A stretch of 64,000 nucleotides of DNA from Leptobrachium leishanense (GCA_009667805.1 CM019063.1:407842959-407906958); one strand, 5' to 3'. Positions 1 through 11,051 are shown, numbered from the stretch's first letter. Program-made: numbers and translations. Notes: generated by a model not told the origin, from the letters alone.

Positions 1-469
1 ACGAAAAGAAACCCTTGAAAAAGGAGGAGGAGGAGAGTAGACATAACAACTGGAAATATATTAAATTAAAGGGTGAGCACTACAGCTAGATACCATGTAT
101 ACGTCCCAAAGAGTATCAGTGTACACATGTATATATATCAAACACAATGTCAAAAGGATATAATGATAGCAACCACTATATAGCTACTACTTATAAATGA
201 TAGCTTAGTATACACCAAGACGCCCCAGTGTATAGTCACAGACGCTAGGAGAGCCATATATGTCGTATGTATCAAATATATCCATTGTATAGAGGGATAC
301 CTAAATTCATCGGTCATATAGAAAACTAGAGAAAGAAACATATTCATTCAATCCCTTGGGTGCAACTGTATCAAGCGTTTTGATCCAATACGTCTCCCTT
401 TGTAGAAGCCGCTGAGAGCGGTTACCACCCCTGGGGAGTGGAGGGACATGGTCAATGGCCACAAGTCGA
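1..469 (-). repeat. Left inverted arm of Penelope-like element (3' part, reverse orientation)
   Basis: This segment is an almost perfect reverse complement of 5925-6393, the end of the GIY-YIG region and the 3' UTR of the PLE to the right. Base 1 pairs with about 6393 and base 469 with about 5925. PLEs are known to insert as partial tandem or inverted copies that give pseudo-LTRs, and this fits an inverted, 5'-truncated partner copy. The arm runs off the left edge, so its outer end is not visible. Homology stops sharply after acaagtcga at 461-469. Confidence 0.85.
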
Positions 470-477
470 CACTATAT

Positions 478-637
478 TCAGTGTTTGCGGTTCAACTTAC
501 AAAATTGCAAGAAGAATTGGATAAATATCGGGCAGATCTGATACGGTTCAAAAAACAAAAAGTGGACAAAGTTAATTATGACTATACTTCCCATAGGGTG
601 TATAGATGGCTGTCCACCGATTGGTCAAGACCACAAC
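478..637 (+). pseudogene. PLE N-terminal coding fragment
   Basis: An open stretch reads LTKLQEELDKYRADLIRF and then a lysine-rich segment followed by SHRVYRWL. It is charged and helical, like the region upstream of the RT in vertebrate PLEs. It is cut at 637 by the MITE at 638-1727; the interrupted sequence resumes at 1728 after the duplicated accacaac. Assignment rests on position and general resemblance, since this part of PLEs is poorly conserved. The start is not defined because the reading frame runs back into the inverted arm. Confidence 0.55.
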
Positions 638-789
638 TAGACATGTGCACAGCACAAAATTTCGTTTTGAACTAATGGATTAGTCCTAAAATGCAATTTA
701 TTTAGTTGCTAAAGAAATTCGTTTTCAGTTCTTTAGTATGAAAACTAATTTCATTCATCCGAAAACCAATGGATACAATTACTATTGTA

Positions 790-1215
790 GTGGCTCCTCA
801 GAGGGCTGAGATCGCTGCTTGTTACAGTATCTCTCACTCTCAGCACAATGTGGGCCATATTACCATATTACATAGTTGGTGCTAACTTAACCAGAGCTGT
901 TGTAAACTTCCCAGAGCCATTATAGCCTATGGAGGTTTTCAGTTTTACAACAGCTCTGGTTAAGTTAGCACCAACATTGTAATACTGCCCCGTGTCAGGC
1001 AAAGCTGTTACAGTAACTGACTGCTGCTCATCACAGCGCTCAGAGTTTCAGTAAAACTAGTAAATAATATTTTTATATATAAGAGGTTAGAACAATATTA
1101 TTTCCTTGTTTTACTGAAACTCTGAGCGCTGTTACAGTCAGTTACTGTAATAGCTGAGCCTGATACATTGTACTGAGAGATAATGTAACAAGCAGCCGAT
1201 CTCAGCGCTCACAAC
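790..1215. repeat. Large imperfect palindrome inside the MITE
   Basis: The left arm (about 795-851 and 991-1066) pairs with the right arm (about 1108-1210). For example gctcagagtttcagtaaaac at 1039-1058 is the reverse complement of gttttactgaaactctgagc, and the outer parts around gagatcgctgcttgttaca also match. The spacer is short and AT-rich. The left arm is split by the 139-bp palindromic MITE at 852-990. This is probably another non-autonomous foldback element nested in the hAT MITE; its own target duplication was not resolved. Confidence 0.7.
852..990. mobile_element. Small foldback MITE (GGGCCATATTACATAG family), copy 1
   Basis: The two halves are reverse complements around gttggtgctaacttaacc and ggttaagttagcaccaac, with the left-arm word acagctctgg-type motif repeated inverted. 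Ends are GGGCCATATTA and TAATACTGCCC. A second copy of the family is at 44091-44279. The target duplication is not clear. Superfamily is not assigned. Confidence 0.72.
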
Positions 1216-1245
1216 CACTGGATTTAAAGGGCTGAAAAAAAAAAG

Positions 1246-1495
1246 ATCCTCTCTGTATAATGTTTAGAACATCCTCCTGCATTAATTAATACCCCTCTCT
1301 GTATAATGTATACAACATCCACCTGCATTAATTAATGTCCCTCTCTGTATAGAACATCCTCCTCAATTTATACCTTTCTCTGTATAATGTATATAACATC
1401 CTCCTGCATTAATACCCCTCTCTGTATAATGTATAGAACATCCTCCTGCATTAATTAATGCCCCTCTCTGTATAGAACATCCTACTGCATTGGCA
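1246..1495. repeat. Degenerate tandem repeat, units of about 35-48 bp
   Basis: About six units of the form cctctctgtataatgtatag followed by aacatcctcctgcattaatt. Unit length varies because some lack the ataatgtat part or one attaat. It lies inside the hAT MITE. No coding meaning is evident. Confidence 0.8.
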
Positions 1496-1965
1496 TGTGG
1501 AGGGTGCAGAACTTTGGATGCTGCGATGTTGCACTCTTCATTGCTGGTCTCCTTCACTCATCAATGTAATATCACAAAAAAGACTGAAACTAAAATGTAG
1601 TGCATTTTATTTTAGTTTCTTTCGTTTTTGTACTGAGCAGTTTCGTTTCTCTTGAGTCATACGAAAACTAAATTATCCCAAAATTCGGACTAAATCGTTT
1701 TAGTACTAAAACGAATGCACATGTCTAACCACAACCCTTTCGCTCTAGACCACGGATTACTAAACCAAGATACCCTACAATTGATGTGACCTCAGGTGAA
1801 TCGAACTCAGACTCTGATTTTCCTAATGAATCGACATTATCAAGCTCTAACAACCTTTTTTAGGGGGCAATCAGTCACACGATACACAGGTGGCTACAGA
1901 TACACGAATCCAAACCAGAGGCTGGATTGGTCAAAACAGAGTAAAAGGACAAGGAGAAGCCGTAG

Positions 1966-3638
1966 GAATCAGAAGTACAAGGGGGAGACCCCAATATACA
2001 AGAAATACAAGAAGTTGTCCTCAACTTATCCTCTAAAAAATTAACGTCGGCACATATCCATGTCCTTAACAAAGGGCTTACCTTTGTACCCACGTCTAAG
2101 CCTAACATGTTTGATACTGAGGTACAAAACTATAAAATTCAAAGAACTTTATCTATCCAAGAACGGATAAAAGAAAGTCATGCAACACCGACAAGAACAT
2201 CTATGCTAAGGCTTAAAAACACTACTGACGCTAAAACAGGCAATACATTTATCAACACCTTTTCAAAAATTCTGCAAGAAGAGACTGTCAATATTTTGCA
2301 AACTCGGGTACGGGGCAGACCCAATCTTACCAAGGAGGAATTTGATGCACTACAGGACCTCTCTTCGGATCCGAATATCGCCATACGCCCTACTGATAAA
2401 GGGGGCGCTGTTGTTGTCATGGATTATTCGTATTATCGTAGTGAAATATTACAGCAATTGTCAGATCCTTTAATTTACCGTAGATTAACACATGATCCCA
2501 CCAAAGAATTTTCTGATAAAATTATTGCCTTGGTTGAGATGGGGTTACAGGCAGGTTATATCACTGACACTATAGCAACATTTCTTATTGTCAGGCACCT
2601 CATCACACCGATACTATATACATTGCCTAAGGTTCATAAGAATTTGCAAACACCGCCAGGACGTCCCATAGTGTCAGCTAGGGGGGGATTACTGGAACCT
2701 ATTGGTAAATATATAGATTATGTCACTAAGGATACCATGCTCCATTTACCCACGTGTATCAAAGATACCCCACACTTTCTTGAGAACATCAAAGCAATAC
2801 ATCTTCCTTCGTCATCATGGCTTATGGCTACCATGGATGTCAAGAGTCTCTACACCATTATTCCTCATGGTGTGGGGATTCAGTGTGTCCAACAAGTGCT
2901 GCAGGAATCCCAACACTATAAAGGTCCACCGATTGAATTTATAGTAGAGCTTCTACGGATTGCTCTTTATCAAAATTTCTTTAAATTTCAAAAAAATCTT
3001 TATGTACAGTGTGCGGGCATGGCGATGGGGGCCTCTATGGCACCAACATATGCCAATTTTTATATGTATTGCTTTGAACGAACACATCTACTACAGAAGT
3101 ATGAGTCTCAGATTCTATTTTACTGTCGCTTTGTTGACGACATCTTTTTGATATGGGAGGGGGACATACTGACTTTCAACCTTATGGTTGACACGGTTAA
3201 CAATCTTGACACCCCGGTGAAACTATCCACTAACAGTAGTTTGAGCTCTATATCTTTTCTTGATGTCACTATTCTTTGCACAGGTAACACCTTAGGTTAT
3301 ACCCTTTTTTGTAAGGAAACAGATAGGAATACGATTCTCCATATGGATAGTCATCATCCACAACATCTCAAACACTCACTTCCAATATCCCAATTTTTAC
3401 GGGTACTTAGGTATAATACTGATTTGGAATTATGCAAACAACAAATTCTGGAGATGTATCAACGTTTTCTTGATAGGGGTTACTCCACAAAATCTCTTGA
3501 TAATGCTTTAAGGAAGGTGACAAATCGCATACAGGGTCAGAATGTACCCCAGTCAGTGAAAGCAGCGAGAATTTTTCTTCTTTTAAAATTTAACACTCAC
3601 AGTACCAAGATAGCTAATACCATAAAAAACATTGGAAC
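1966..3638 (+). pseudogene. PLE reverse transcriptase
   Basis: The frame is open from just after a TAG at 1963 and runs through the ATG at 2107. Conserved RT blocks appear in order: LNKGLTFVPT (about 2065), IRPTDKGGAVVVMD, YTLPKVHKN, PGRPIVSARGG, the motif-A region MATMDVKSLYTIIP, the motif-B region GMAMGASMAPTYANFYM and the catalytic motif C RFVDDIFLIWEG (about 3130). These blocks are typical of Penelope-like RTs, which are related to telomerase RT. The protein should continue to a GIY-YIG domain but is cut at 3638 by the LINE-type insertion; the frame reads on for about 100 foreign codons. The core RT itself shows no internal stop. Reverse transcription would act on the element's own RNA at a nicked chromosomal target. 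Confidence 0.9.
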
Positions 3639-5467
3639 GAGGGGGCGTGGCTGGCTGCACACGGGGAAGGACGCGTGTCTATGGAGCTCTGACCCGTCCT
3701 TCTCTAACTGGGGCTCTTTGTTATCTTTTTGCTGCCGAATTTCTGATCCTGAGGCCCAGGAGTGGTCGGCCACCGGGAAGGAGCTGTCCGGGGCCCGTTC
3801 TGCCCCCCCACCGGACCAGAGACTGAGGATTGCCAGCGGTGTTTCTGGTGGGTCCGCACTGCTGGCGGCCATCTTGAGGCCTACCCTTCCAGCTCCTACC
3901 ACCTCCTTGCTGTGCCTTCCCGCCGATTTTTATTGATGAGAGCTGGGATGATGGAGGGCCAACATCTCCCGGCCACCCGAGTGCTGGAGACGGCTGGGGC
4001 ATGCGCGGGAGGGGGACGGTTGTTTCACCGTTCCCTCCAGTGACTGGAATGGAGGCCGTGCTTACAGGCCTGGAAGACCTGATGCAGGAGATGGGAGAAG
4101 ATGACCGCCCGCTGACACGGGGCGACTGGCGACGGTTTATGGAGGTCCTGCGAGGCAATGGAGGAAAGGCTTTCCCGAACGGAGGTGGTTTTGGCGGTCT
4201 CCAGCGGGGACCAGGCGTGCGCGGCTGCTCAGCCTTGGGGGAACACGAGGTGGAGCGAAGTGTGAGCGGGAACCCTGCGAGCCGAATGCTGCGGTCTATC
4301 GCAACAGCGGAGGCGACGCTGCCATGCAGGGCTACGGTGCCTGATGACAACTTATTGTCGAGCTGCGTGGAGTCGGCTGAAGTGCTGGAGGAGCCTGCAG
4401 ACAGAGGTCGCTGCTCGGAAGTGGAGATGCACCCCCCCCTTGTCGACTGGGCGGAAGAAACAGCCTGAAACTGACTCTCCACCCATCGCTTTGCGGTTGA
4501 CGCTGGATGTCCTCCGAGATCCTGTGAGGGTGACAGATGCGCATTATCGCTGCTGCTGGAGTTGCGGGCCTTGCGCTTCGTTGGTGGTCCTTTGTGGGCT
4601 GACGGATCTGGCCTGGCATGCTGCACCCTACCTGCTTCACGAGGAATTCTTTTCCGAGATGCGGGCTGAAGAGACACCTATGGTTCTCTCCACCTTTTTT
4701 GCTTTTTGCTGTTTGTCGCTGATCCCCGGCTGGGGATGCTTTTGATTACTAGAGACAGTTTTATTTTTTCTCTTATACCCCCTTCCGCTGAGTATTTTGT
4801 CGTTCTCTTTTTGACGTCATTGGCCGAGTTTTAGATGAGACCCCTCTACTCGAGGATGTTTTTGTTCCCCCCCTTTTTCTTTACGACCCCCCCCCACCTG
4901 CAAAAGTTTTGATCCTGCGTGTGAAGACGCTATTGCAACTTTTTTTTTTTTTTGGGGCGTTTTCGGGTATCTGTGGGTACGCTTACGTGGCCTGGAGCCG
5001 GCGTCAGCGCCCCCCAGTCCCCGGGCCAAGTGTCACTCACTCCCCCTGGCCTCCCGCGGTCCTAAGGGCCTGCAGGTTCTACCAGGGGAGACACAAGTAT
5101 GGCCTCTGCCACTACCCCTAGCCCCTCCTTTTTTTTTTTTTTTTTTTTTTCTTTCCCCCCTCTCCTCTTTCACTCAGTTCACTAGATGTATTTAGCTGAT
5201 TTCTCAGTTTATACTGCATAACTATAGAAGAGACCCCCCTATTGGGGATGCTATATGTTAATGTCTGTCTATTTTTTGATGACTTCTTGCTTTGTTTTTC
5301 CCTTATTGATGGACATTCTTTGTTGAGACCCCCCCCACTATTTGGGGATGTTTATTATTTTTCTTGCATTGTGCATATGTTGACAGTTTTGGGTGGCCCT
5401 GCGAGGCCCTCACTTTATATGTTTGACTTACGCTGACTTATATAAAATAAAATTTTGAATTTCAAAA
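3639..5467 (+). mobile_element. LINE-type insertion (L1-like structure, internally deleted or non-autonomous)
   Basis: The segment is flanked by a 15-bp direct repeat, aaaaaacattggaac, at 3624-3638 and 5468-5482, and ends in ataaaattttgaatttc plus an A run. That is the signature of target-primed reverse transcription. It starts with a GC-rich gagggggcgtggctgg, consistent with a 5' UTR-like start, and holds T-rich and C-rich tracts (T runs at 4940-4953 and 5129-5150). A gagaccccYY...ggggatg motif appears three times (about 4837, 5230, 5324). No RT or endonuclease domain is visible. A 155-codon open frame at 4001-4468 has no recognised domain. The likeliest reading is an L1-like element with a large internal deletion, but the clade is inferred only. 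Confidence 0.72.
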
Positions 5468-5482
5468 AAAAAACATTGGAAC

Positions 5483-6087
5483 ACCTTCTCTTTCGATCGG
5501 TCATTACCAATTTCATTCAAAACTCAAGCACTTATTAGCTACTCTAGGGGCGTAATTTACGTGATTTACTTGTACACACAGATGCCATTAAATCATATGC
5601 CACTAAAATTCCCTTACAAAAAATGGGATGTTTTAGGTGTACTGGATGCGTTACATGTAATCACATGAGTTTATCAACCACCTTTGCTCACCCACATACG
5701 GGGCATATTTATAAGATCAGACATTGCATTACCTGTTTAACGGAGTTTGTGGTATATATGATCACATGTCCCTGCGGATTAGCATACGTGGGGAAGACTG
5801 ATCTTACACTTAGAAATCGTATTTGAGGTCATCGCTCACATATCAATACGGCATATAGGGATGGCCAAACGGATAAGCCAGTGGCCAAACATTTCCTGGC
5901 ATTCCAACATAGATTACCCACACTTCGACTTGTGGCCATTGACCATGTCCCTCCACTCCCCAGGGGTGGTAACCGCTCTCAGCGGCTGCTACAAAGGGAG
6001 ACGTATTGGATCAAAACCCTTGATACAGTTGCACCCAAGGGATTGAATGAATATGTTTCCTTCTCTAGTTTTCTATATGACCGATGA
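5483..6087 (+). pseudogene. PLE GIY-YIG endonuclease domain
   Basis: The C-terminal part of the PLE resumes after the insertion. It contains NLRDLLVHTDAIKSYATK, a cysteine cluster CFRCTGCVTC, and the nuclease core VVYMITCPCGLAYVGKT (about 5749-5802), where YM..YVG corresponds to the GIY-YIG signature. The downstream block ETYWIKTLDT...PKGLNEY (about 5995-6053) is also typical of PLEs. Breaks are an in-frame TGA at 5824-5826 and a shift near 5550. The stop is at 6085-6087. In active elements this nuclease nicks the target DNA to prime reverse transcription. Confidence 0.85.
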
Positions 6088-6595
6088 ATTTAGGTATCCC
6101 TCTATACAATGGATATATTTGATACATACGACATATATGGCTCTCCTAGCGTCTGTGACTATACACTGGGGCGTCTTGGTGTATACTAAGCTAACATTTA
6201 TAAGTAGTAGCTACATAGTGGTTGTTATCATTATATCCTTTTGACATTGTGTTTGATATATATACATGTGTACACTGATACTCTTTGGGACGTATACATG
6301 GCATCTAGTTGTAGTGCTCACCCTTTAATTTAATATATTTCCGGTTGTTATGTCTACTCTCCTCCTCTTCCTTTTTCAAGGGTTTCTTTTCGTGGATTGC
6401 TTTCTTTGCATTGTTTTTAGTTGCTAAGGCGACAGGATTACGTTAGTAATCAAGGGACGCCATATGTGAGACGTATACTGCTTGAGTGAGGTACGCACCA
6501 TGTCACCTGTAGCGAGTGCCTAATGAAGCTTCTCTGATTGGTATTTCAATTAAGACTGTTTCCTATTTAAACACTTGCATGTAACGTTCATATCA

Positions 6596-6634
6596 CCTTG
6601 AAAATGGCTCCTGTGTGGGCCGAAACGTCGGACC
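6596..6634 (+). ncRNA. Hammerhead-ribozyme-like motif in PLE 3' region
   Basis: The sequence ttgaaaatggctcc is followed by tgtgtgggccgaaacgtc. ggctc and gggcc can pair as a stem II-like helix, followed by the conserved GAAA (6622-6625), C, and a GTC that would be the cleavage triplet with a two-base stem III. Hammerhead ribozymes are established in PLE terminal regions. Here the usual CTGANGA strand reads TTGAAAA, so the motif looks degenerate and activity is doubtful. Confidence 0.5.
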
Positions 6635-6705
6635 TATTTAATATGATTCAATAAAACTTTTTTGATTTTATTTATTTTTTGACTGAGTGCCGCCATCTCT
6701 TCCAT

Positions 6706-6724
6706 TTCTATATATATATATATA
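6706..6724. repeat. (TA)n microsatellite
   Basis: A run of TA dinucleotides lies just past the PLE 3' end, flanked by atttc and tgtatgtg. Confidence 0.85.
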
Positions 6725-7479
6725 TGTATGTGACCCCACTGTATAAGCTTCTGAGGAGTCAGTATGAAAGTGATCTTGCACCTCAACTATGATTTTGCTA
6801 TAAGTAAACTTTAACGTGAAAATAAATGTGATGTAGTATAAAATGCAAAATAATATTTTCAGTTATTTTTATATCTCTGGACCCTATTGTATATATCACC
6901 CAAAAGGTGCTTAATAATAGTTAATTCATTTAGCGAAAAGCAGACGTTCTGCCACTTTTACAGATGCAATATGCAAATCTTACCAAATTTAGTCAAACAC
7001 AAAAACAACCCCCCAAAAACATGCAGATAAATATGCCCGCAAGCGGTGATCCAATAACTTAAAACTGGAGGGGGCTACAGAAGGTATTCCTCTACTATGA
7101 CTCCAATTATCTTTCCTCCCCTACTTCTTTAGTTACTAAATATTTTGTACCATCTATTCTACACCTAATCCCTTAGGTAATTCTTACCACTTGTCTCTGC
7201 TTCTGAATTACCATGTGTGTCTATTGGCTAAATCCTCCTGACATTCCTGTGTTACCTTGTGTTTTTCTACCTTACTCTGATCACTTTGTAACGTTTTTCC
7301 ATCCTTAGATGTATATGTAGGTACATACATTAATTTCTGTAAGTGCATGCAGTTTTTCCATTGGTGTGTAGAGGCAGAAGTGGATTTTAGTGTAAATGTA
7401 CATATATATTGTTAAAGTAAAACTAGAATTGAGCAATTCTTCATCCTATCAATACTAAAAAAGATTTTGGGACCTATCA
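6725..7479. other. No feature recognised
   Basis: AT-rich intergenic sequence. I see no terminal repeats, domains or tandem structure here. Confidence 0.6.
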
Positions 7480-8090
7480 CAACTTACAGCACCCCTACAG
7501 AACTACCAGTGAAGCTGAGATGTAGTCTGAGGTTTACAAAGAATTAACTGGCTCTCCATCCACTGTAGAATTAAATTCAAAATCCTTACCCTGACCTACA
7601 GAGCTCTCAATAACTCTGCCCCCCACTACCTGTCTTCACTAATCACCAAATACACCCAAGCCCACTCCCTAAGGCCAAACAGTGACCTGCGCCTAGCTTC
7701 TCGCCACATCATCTCTTCCCATGATAGACTGCAGGATTTCTCACGCACAGCCCCATCCTCTGGAATGCTCTCCCTCGTACGGTCAGACTTTCCCCTAGTT
7801 TCCGTTCCTTCAAACGCTCCCTTAAGACATTCCTATTCAGGCAAGCCTGCCACCCAACACACTAATACACCTCACTGCCCCACCAGTCCATCACTCTCCC
7901 CTTGCAGTCCTCTACTCCTGTTTCCACCCCAACCCTTCTAGATTGTAAATTCCCATGGGAATTGCCCCTCGTTTCCTCCTGTACTGGTTTGTCAAAATGT
8001 TGTTCAGTCTCAAAGTATTTTAACCCTGTCTATATTGTGCCCATTGTTCAGAGATGCAAAATATGCTATATAAGTAAATAATATAATAAT
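7480..8090 (+). pseudogene. L2-like LINE 3' end (RT C-terminal remnant and 3' UTR)
   Basis: A conceptual translation of about 7540-7850 reads LNWLSIHCRIKFKILTLTYR, then ALNNSAPHYLSSLI, SLRPNSDLRLASR, DRLQDFSRTAP and, with a shift, the LWNSLP-like end. This is the conserved tail of L2/Rex1/CR1-type RT proteins (LHWLPI..RI.FKI...). Missing bases near 7750 shift the frame. The 3' UTR contains tagattgtaaattccca and ends near 8090 in ataataataat. The 5' part is absent, as is normal for 5'-truncated LINEs. Confidence 0.72.
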
Positions 8091-9349
8091 AATATGCACA
8101 CAGACTAGGAATGAGAAACCCATAGACCGATAATTTGCCAAGCCCATAAAGTATCCTACAAGCAAAACGAGGCTACAAGCTTAGGATGGGCCATTCCATA
8201 CCATACTAAAAAAATACACACACAAAGTTCAATGGGTTAAACAAATTAATATTTAATTATATCAAGGCAAATATTCCTATTCTGAAAAATTAAGTAAAGT
8301 CAAACCATTCTGTGCATAAAAAAATATTTAAACATGCTTCGAATTATGTATGTGATGTGAGCGACAGACTGACGGGTTATAAGAGTATTGCTATGAATTA
8401 TGTCACATTATGTTAAATCAACACAGTAATGCTCTCCTAACTTAACATGACATTACTAGCATGAAAATTAGTATAACACTAGTTATTATGTAAGCATATC
8501 ATTACCTTGGTAAATGGATCATTAAATTGCAGAATGTGACGGCTGCTATTGCTTCGGCTAGAATTACTTACTAACTTGACTTAACGACCCTTAATGAATG
8601 TAGGCTCACACATGCATAGAAATAATAAAAAAAAAAAGCTAGTGGTTGGTATTCCTCAGTTGAGAAAGCAGCTCTTACACCAGAATGAGCCAGAACAATT
8701 TTAAATAATGAAAATGATATTATAAATTTATTGCATAATCAAATATACATTTATAAATTCACATTATCACTTTCATTATTTAAGTGTTCTCTTGATCCTT
8801 CTACATTTTCTTCATTATAAAACACCGGGAAGAGGAAAGGACATGGGATCTGAACAAATAAAGTGAAAGACCAAATTATATTCACCTAGCACTTCAGTTC
8901 ATATTATAGTTGCTGAAAGCAATTGAATGAAGATGGTCTTTTTCTCCTGCAAATTAAATCCAGTGAGTGCTAAAACACAGAATTTGATTATTATTATTAG
9001 AACTGTTTGAATTGTGTGATTAGGTTCTTATGCGAAAGAAATGTTGTTAGTATTATTAATGATGTTATTACTATTTTTTTTCTTGTTTTAAGTCTGATAA
9101 GGCTACAATGATGGTAAGAGCATCTCACACAACCCAAACTATGAGGTAGACGCTAGCCACGTGTGAGAGCTGGAAGACGTATTTTTTTGAGTGGAAACGG
9201 GCTACATTAAGCAAGCATTAAATCATGTTATAGTAATAATAAACAGCTGAATTGTATGTGTTCATAAGCGAAAGTGTTCACTGACTGGGTTTAGCTGAAG
9301 TGAACATGGTGAAAACAGGTCGAAGGACACATGAGCGTCCCCCACATGT
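8091..9349. other. No feature recognised
   Basis: AT-rich sequence with short homopolymers and small ATT/ATA-rich patches. No coding or element signature identified on either strand. Confidence 0.55.
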
Positions 9350-9532
9350 CATGGTTCCCAACCGTGGTCCTTAAGTACCCCCCACAGGCCAGGTTTTGAG
9401 GATCACCTTGGGGAAATGCAGACTAAATCCTGCAATCACTGAGCAGCAAATCATATCACCTGTGCTGTGCTTCAGATATCTGGAAAACCTGACCTGTTAG
9501 GAGTACTTGAGGACTGCGGTTGGGAACCACTG
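9350..9532 (+). mobile_element. hAT-type MITE (CAGTGGTTCCCAAC family), copy 1
   Basis: Starts catggttcccaaccgtgg and ends ggttgggaaccactg, giving inverted termini CA(G)TGGTTCCCAACC. The interior contains aatcctgcaatcactgagca and tcatatcacctgt, which recur in reverse orientation at 11052-11229. The terminal sequence type is characteristic of hAT MITEs. An 8-bp target duplication is not visible in this copy. Confidence 0.78.
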
Positions 9533-10023
9533 GGTTAAAGCATTTCATTTCATATTTTCGTCTGTGTGAAAAGCCAAGAAGCACAGAAAATAGGTTTGTT
9601 CTTGCACTTATTTCTTAATTAAAAAACCTGTAACTGTTAAGACAGAAAATTATGTAGACTTTGAATCATTCACAGTTTTAATTGGATTTAACCCACATTG
9701 GCTTGTGAAAGATAGGCAAGAGATGGAAATCCACCTAATTTACTTAAGTGCAAAGTAATGAGATGATACATATATGCCTTTTGCAGGTGCTGACAAATCA
9801 CTTAAAATAAGTTAAAACAGAGAAACGTAGAACTTTAGTTTTTACATGCTGTCTTTTTTATTCCATGCTAGTGTGATGGTGACTTTTACAGTTATTAAGT
9901 ATTTTGATTGACACGCTAAACTCATAATCGGACAACAATACAGTAGAAAAAAACAAGTAGAATGAGGATTTGCAGTAATGTACACACAGAAAAAAAGGAA
10001 TATGTCCAAAATATTATGAGGTT
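9533..10023. other. No feature recognised
   Basis: AT-rich sequence without repeats or coding signals that I can support. Confidence 0.5.
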
Positions 10024-10850
10024 GTCACGACCCTGGTCCTACACAGACCATGCTCACATCATTTGGAGATATTCTTCTTGTATTGCACAATTCATTCCAG
10101 ACTTTTGGAGTTGCCTGGTGCTACTGTCCCAGTCCTGTAGACCAATCCTGGTTTCCTCGCCTCTATCATGCACTCAGGATGCAGAGACTCTCAAGCCTAT
10201 GCAATAACTAGGCTGCACTCTCTGCTCCTGATGGCGTTGGTTTATACCAGGGAAACGCATTGAGCCAATAGAGGTGTTCATTTTTGCTCTGGAAACTCTG
10301 TTTTTTCTGGCTTGCTAGGAATATTCCTTACCTACTGGGAGCGCTCCCAATTTAGGCAACTAGCTCAGTTTCAATGCACTGAGGCCAGGCTGTTTGTTTG
10401 CTTTGTTTTGTTTTGTTTTCAACCCTGTATTGTTTGTTTCCCTAATAGGGCTCATAAAGGCTGTGTGTTTTATCATACTTTCCCATACCCACAGACCTTC
10501 GAAGGCCTGTTTCCATTCATTATATTTGATACTTGCAATGTTTCCACACTGCCTTTTATTCCCTATATCAGTTTTCAGGGAGGGTCCAGTATTGTGCTAG
10601 TATCCAGTCCAGTATACTCCCAAGCTTGCTTTATGACCTCTTTTTTGTAGTGGCCTTTATTTTACTTATGTTTTCGCCTCCGCTGAGACATGTATACGTT
10701 ATGTTTGTTCTAGGTAAGCACAGTGACTGTGTCTGTCTGCCTACCACAATACAGCTTTGAAAGCAAACTTTTACTGCATCTCTGATGCAAAGCTAAGTTT
10801 TATTTTATTCTTTGGCTATTTCCACTATCTTTTTAAATTTTTAACAGTCA
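10024..10850 (+). mobile_element. Possible solo LTR or LTR fragment
   Basis: The stretch begins tgtcacgaccctggtcc, a start like many Ty3/gypsy LTRs including the one at 36706 in this window, and is less AT-rich than its surroundings. I could not find a matching TG...CA end with a clean target duplication, and there is no second copy in the window. This is a weak call; other repeat types are possible. Confidence 0.25.
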
Positions 10851-11051
10851 CATATGGAAGAAACCAATCACTGGTGTGCGCAGTCCTTTGCATTAGGGTG
10901 TACACACATTTAACATTTATTAATTGAAAACCTAGGTTTAGAAGAGTTTACACAAAATGCACGTATTTTTATTGGAAACAAAAGGCCTGTATTCAGAGAC
11001 ACAGACAGTTCTTATGGTATTTATCATGAACCAGATAAGGGTCAACTGAAG

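Larger units (their letters stand above)
638..1727. mobile_element. hAT-type MITE (TAGACATGTGCA ends) inserted in the PLE
   Basis: The 12-bp terminal inverted repeats are TAGACATGTGCA at 638-649 and TGCACATGTCTA at 1716-1727. A perfect 8-bp target duplication, accacaac, lies at 630-637 and 1728-1735, as expected for hAT transposition. The element has no transposase. The interior holds AT-rich sequence with many ttcgttt and aaacgaa words, a large palindrome (about 790-1215) containing a smaller MITE, and a tandem array (1246-1495). The ends resemble those of the elements at 47988 and 53099 (TAGRCTTGTGCAC), so these may be related hAT families. Confidence 0.88.
470..6690 (+). mobile_element. 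Penelope-like retroelement (PLE), interrupted
   Basis: The parts, in order, are: an N-terminal coding remnant (about 478-637), a hAT MITE insertion (638-1727), further 5' coding sequence, a reverse transcriptase (1966-3638), a LINE-type insertion (3639-5467), a GIY-YIG endonuclease (about 5483-6087) and a 3' UTR with a hammerhead-like motif and an AATAAA signal (6648-6653). RT plus a C-terminal GIY-YIG domain is the family hallmark. The coding frame is broken by the insertions, by an in-frame TGA at 5824 and by at least one shift near 5550, so the copy is dead. The 5' boundary is set where the inverted arm ends. The 3' boundary, just after the AATAAA and a T-rich tract, is approximate. Confidence 0.88.

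Noticed and set aside
2107..3936. Group II intron or telomerase reverse transcriptase
   Set aside because: The motif order, KGGAVVVMD block and downstream GIY-YIG nuclease identify a Penelope-like element. The last 100 codons belong to the LINE-type insertion.
4001..4468. A 155-codon open frame in the LINE-type insertion as a gene
   Set aside because: No domain is recognisable, overlapping frames of similar length exist on both strands, and the GC-rich composition alone favours long open frames.
10312..10650. A 112-codon open frame
   Set aside because: Hydrophobic composition matches T-rich sequence, no domain or splice context is seen; the area is at best an LTR fragment.
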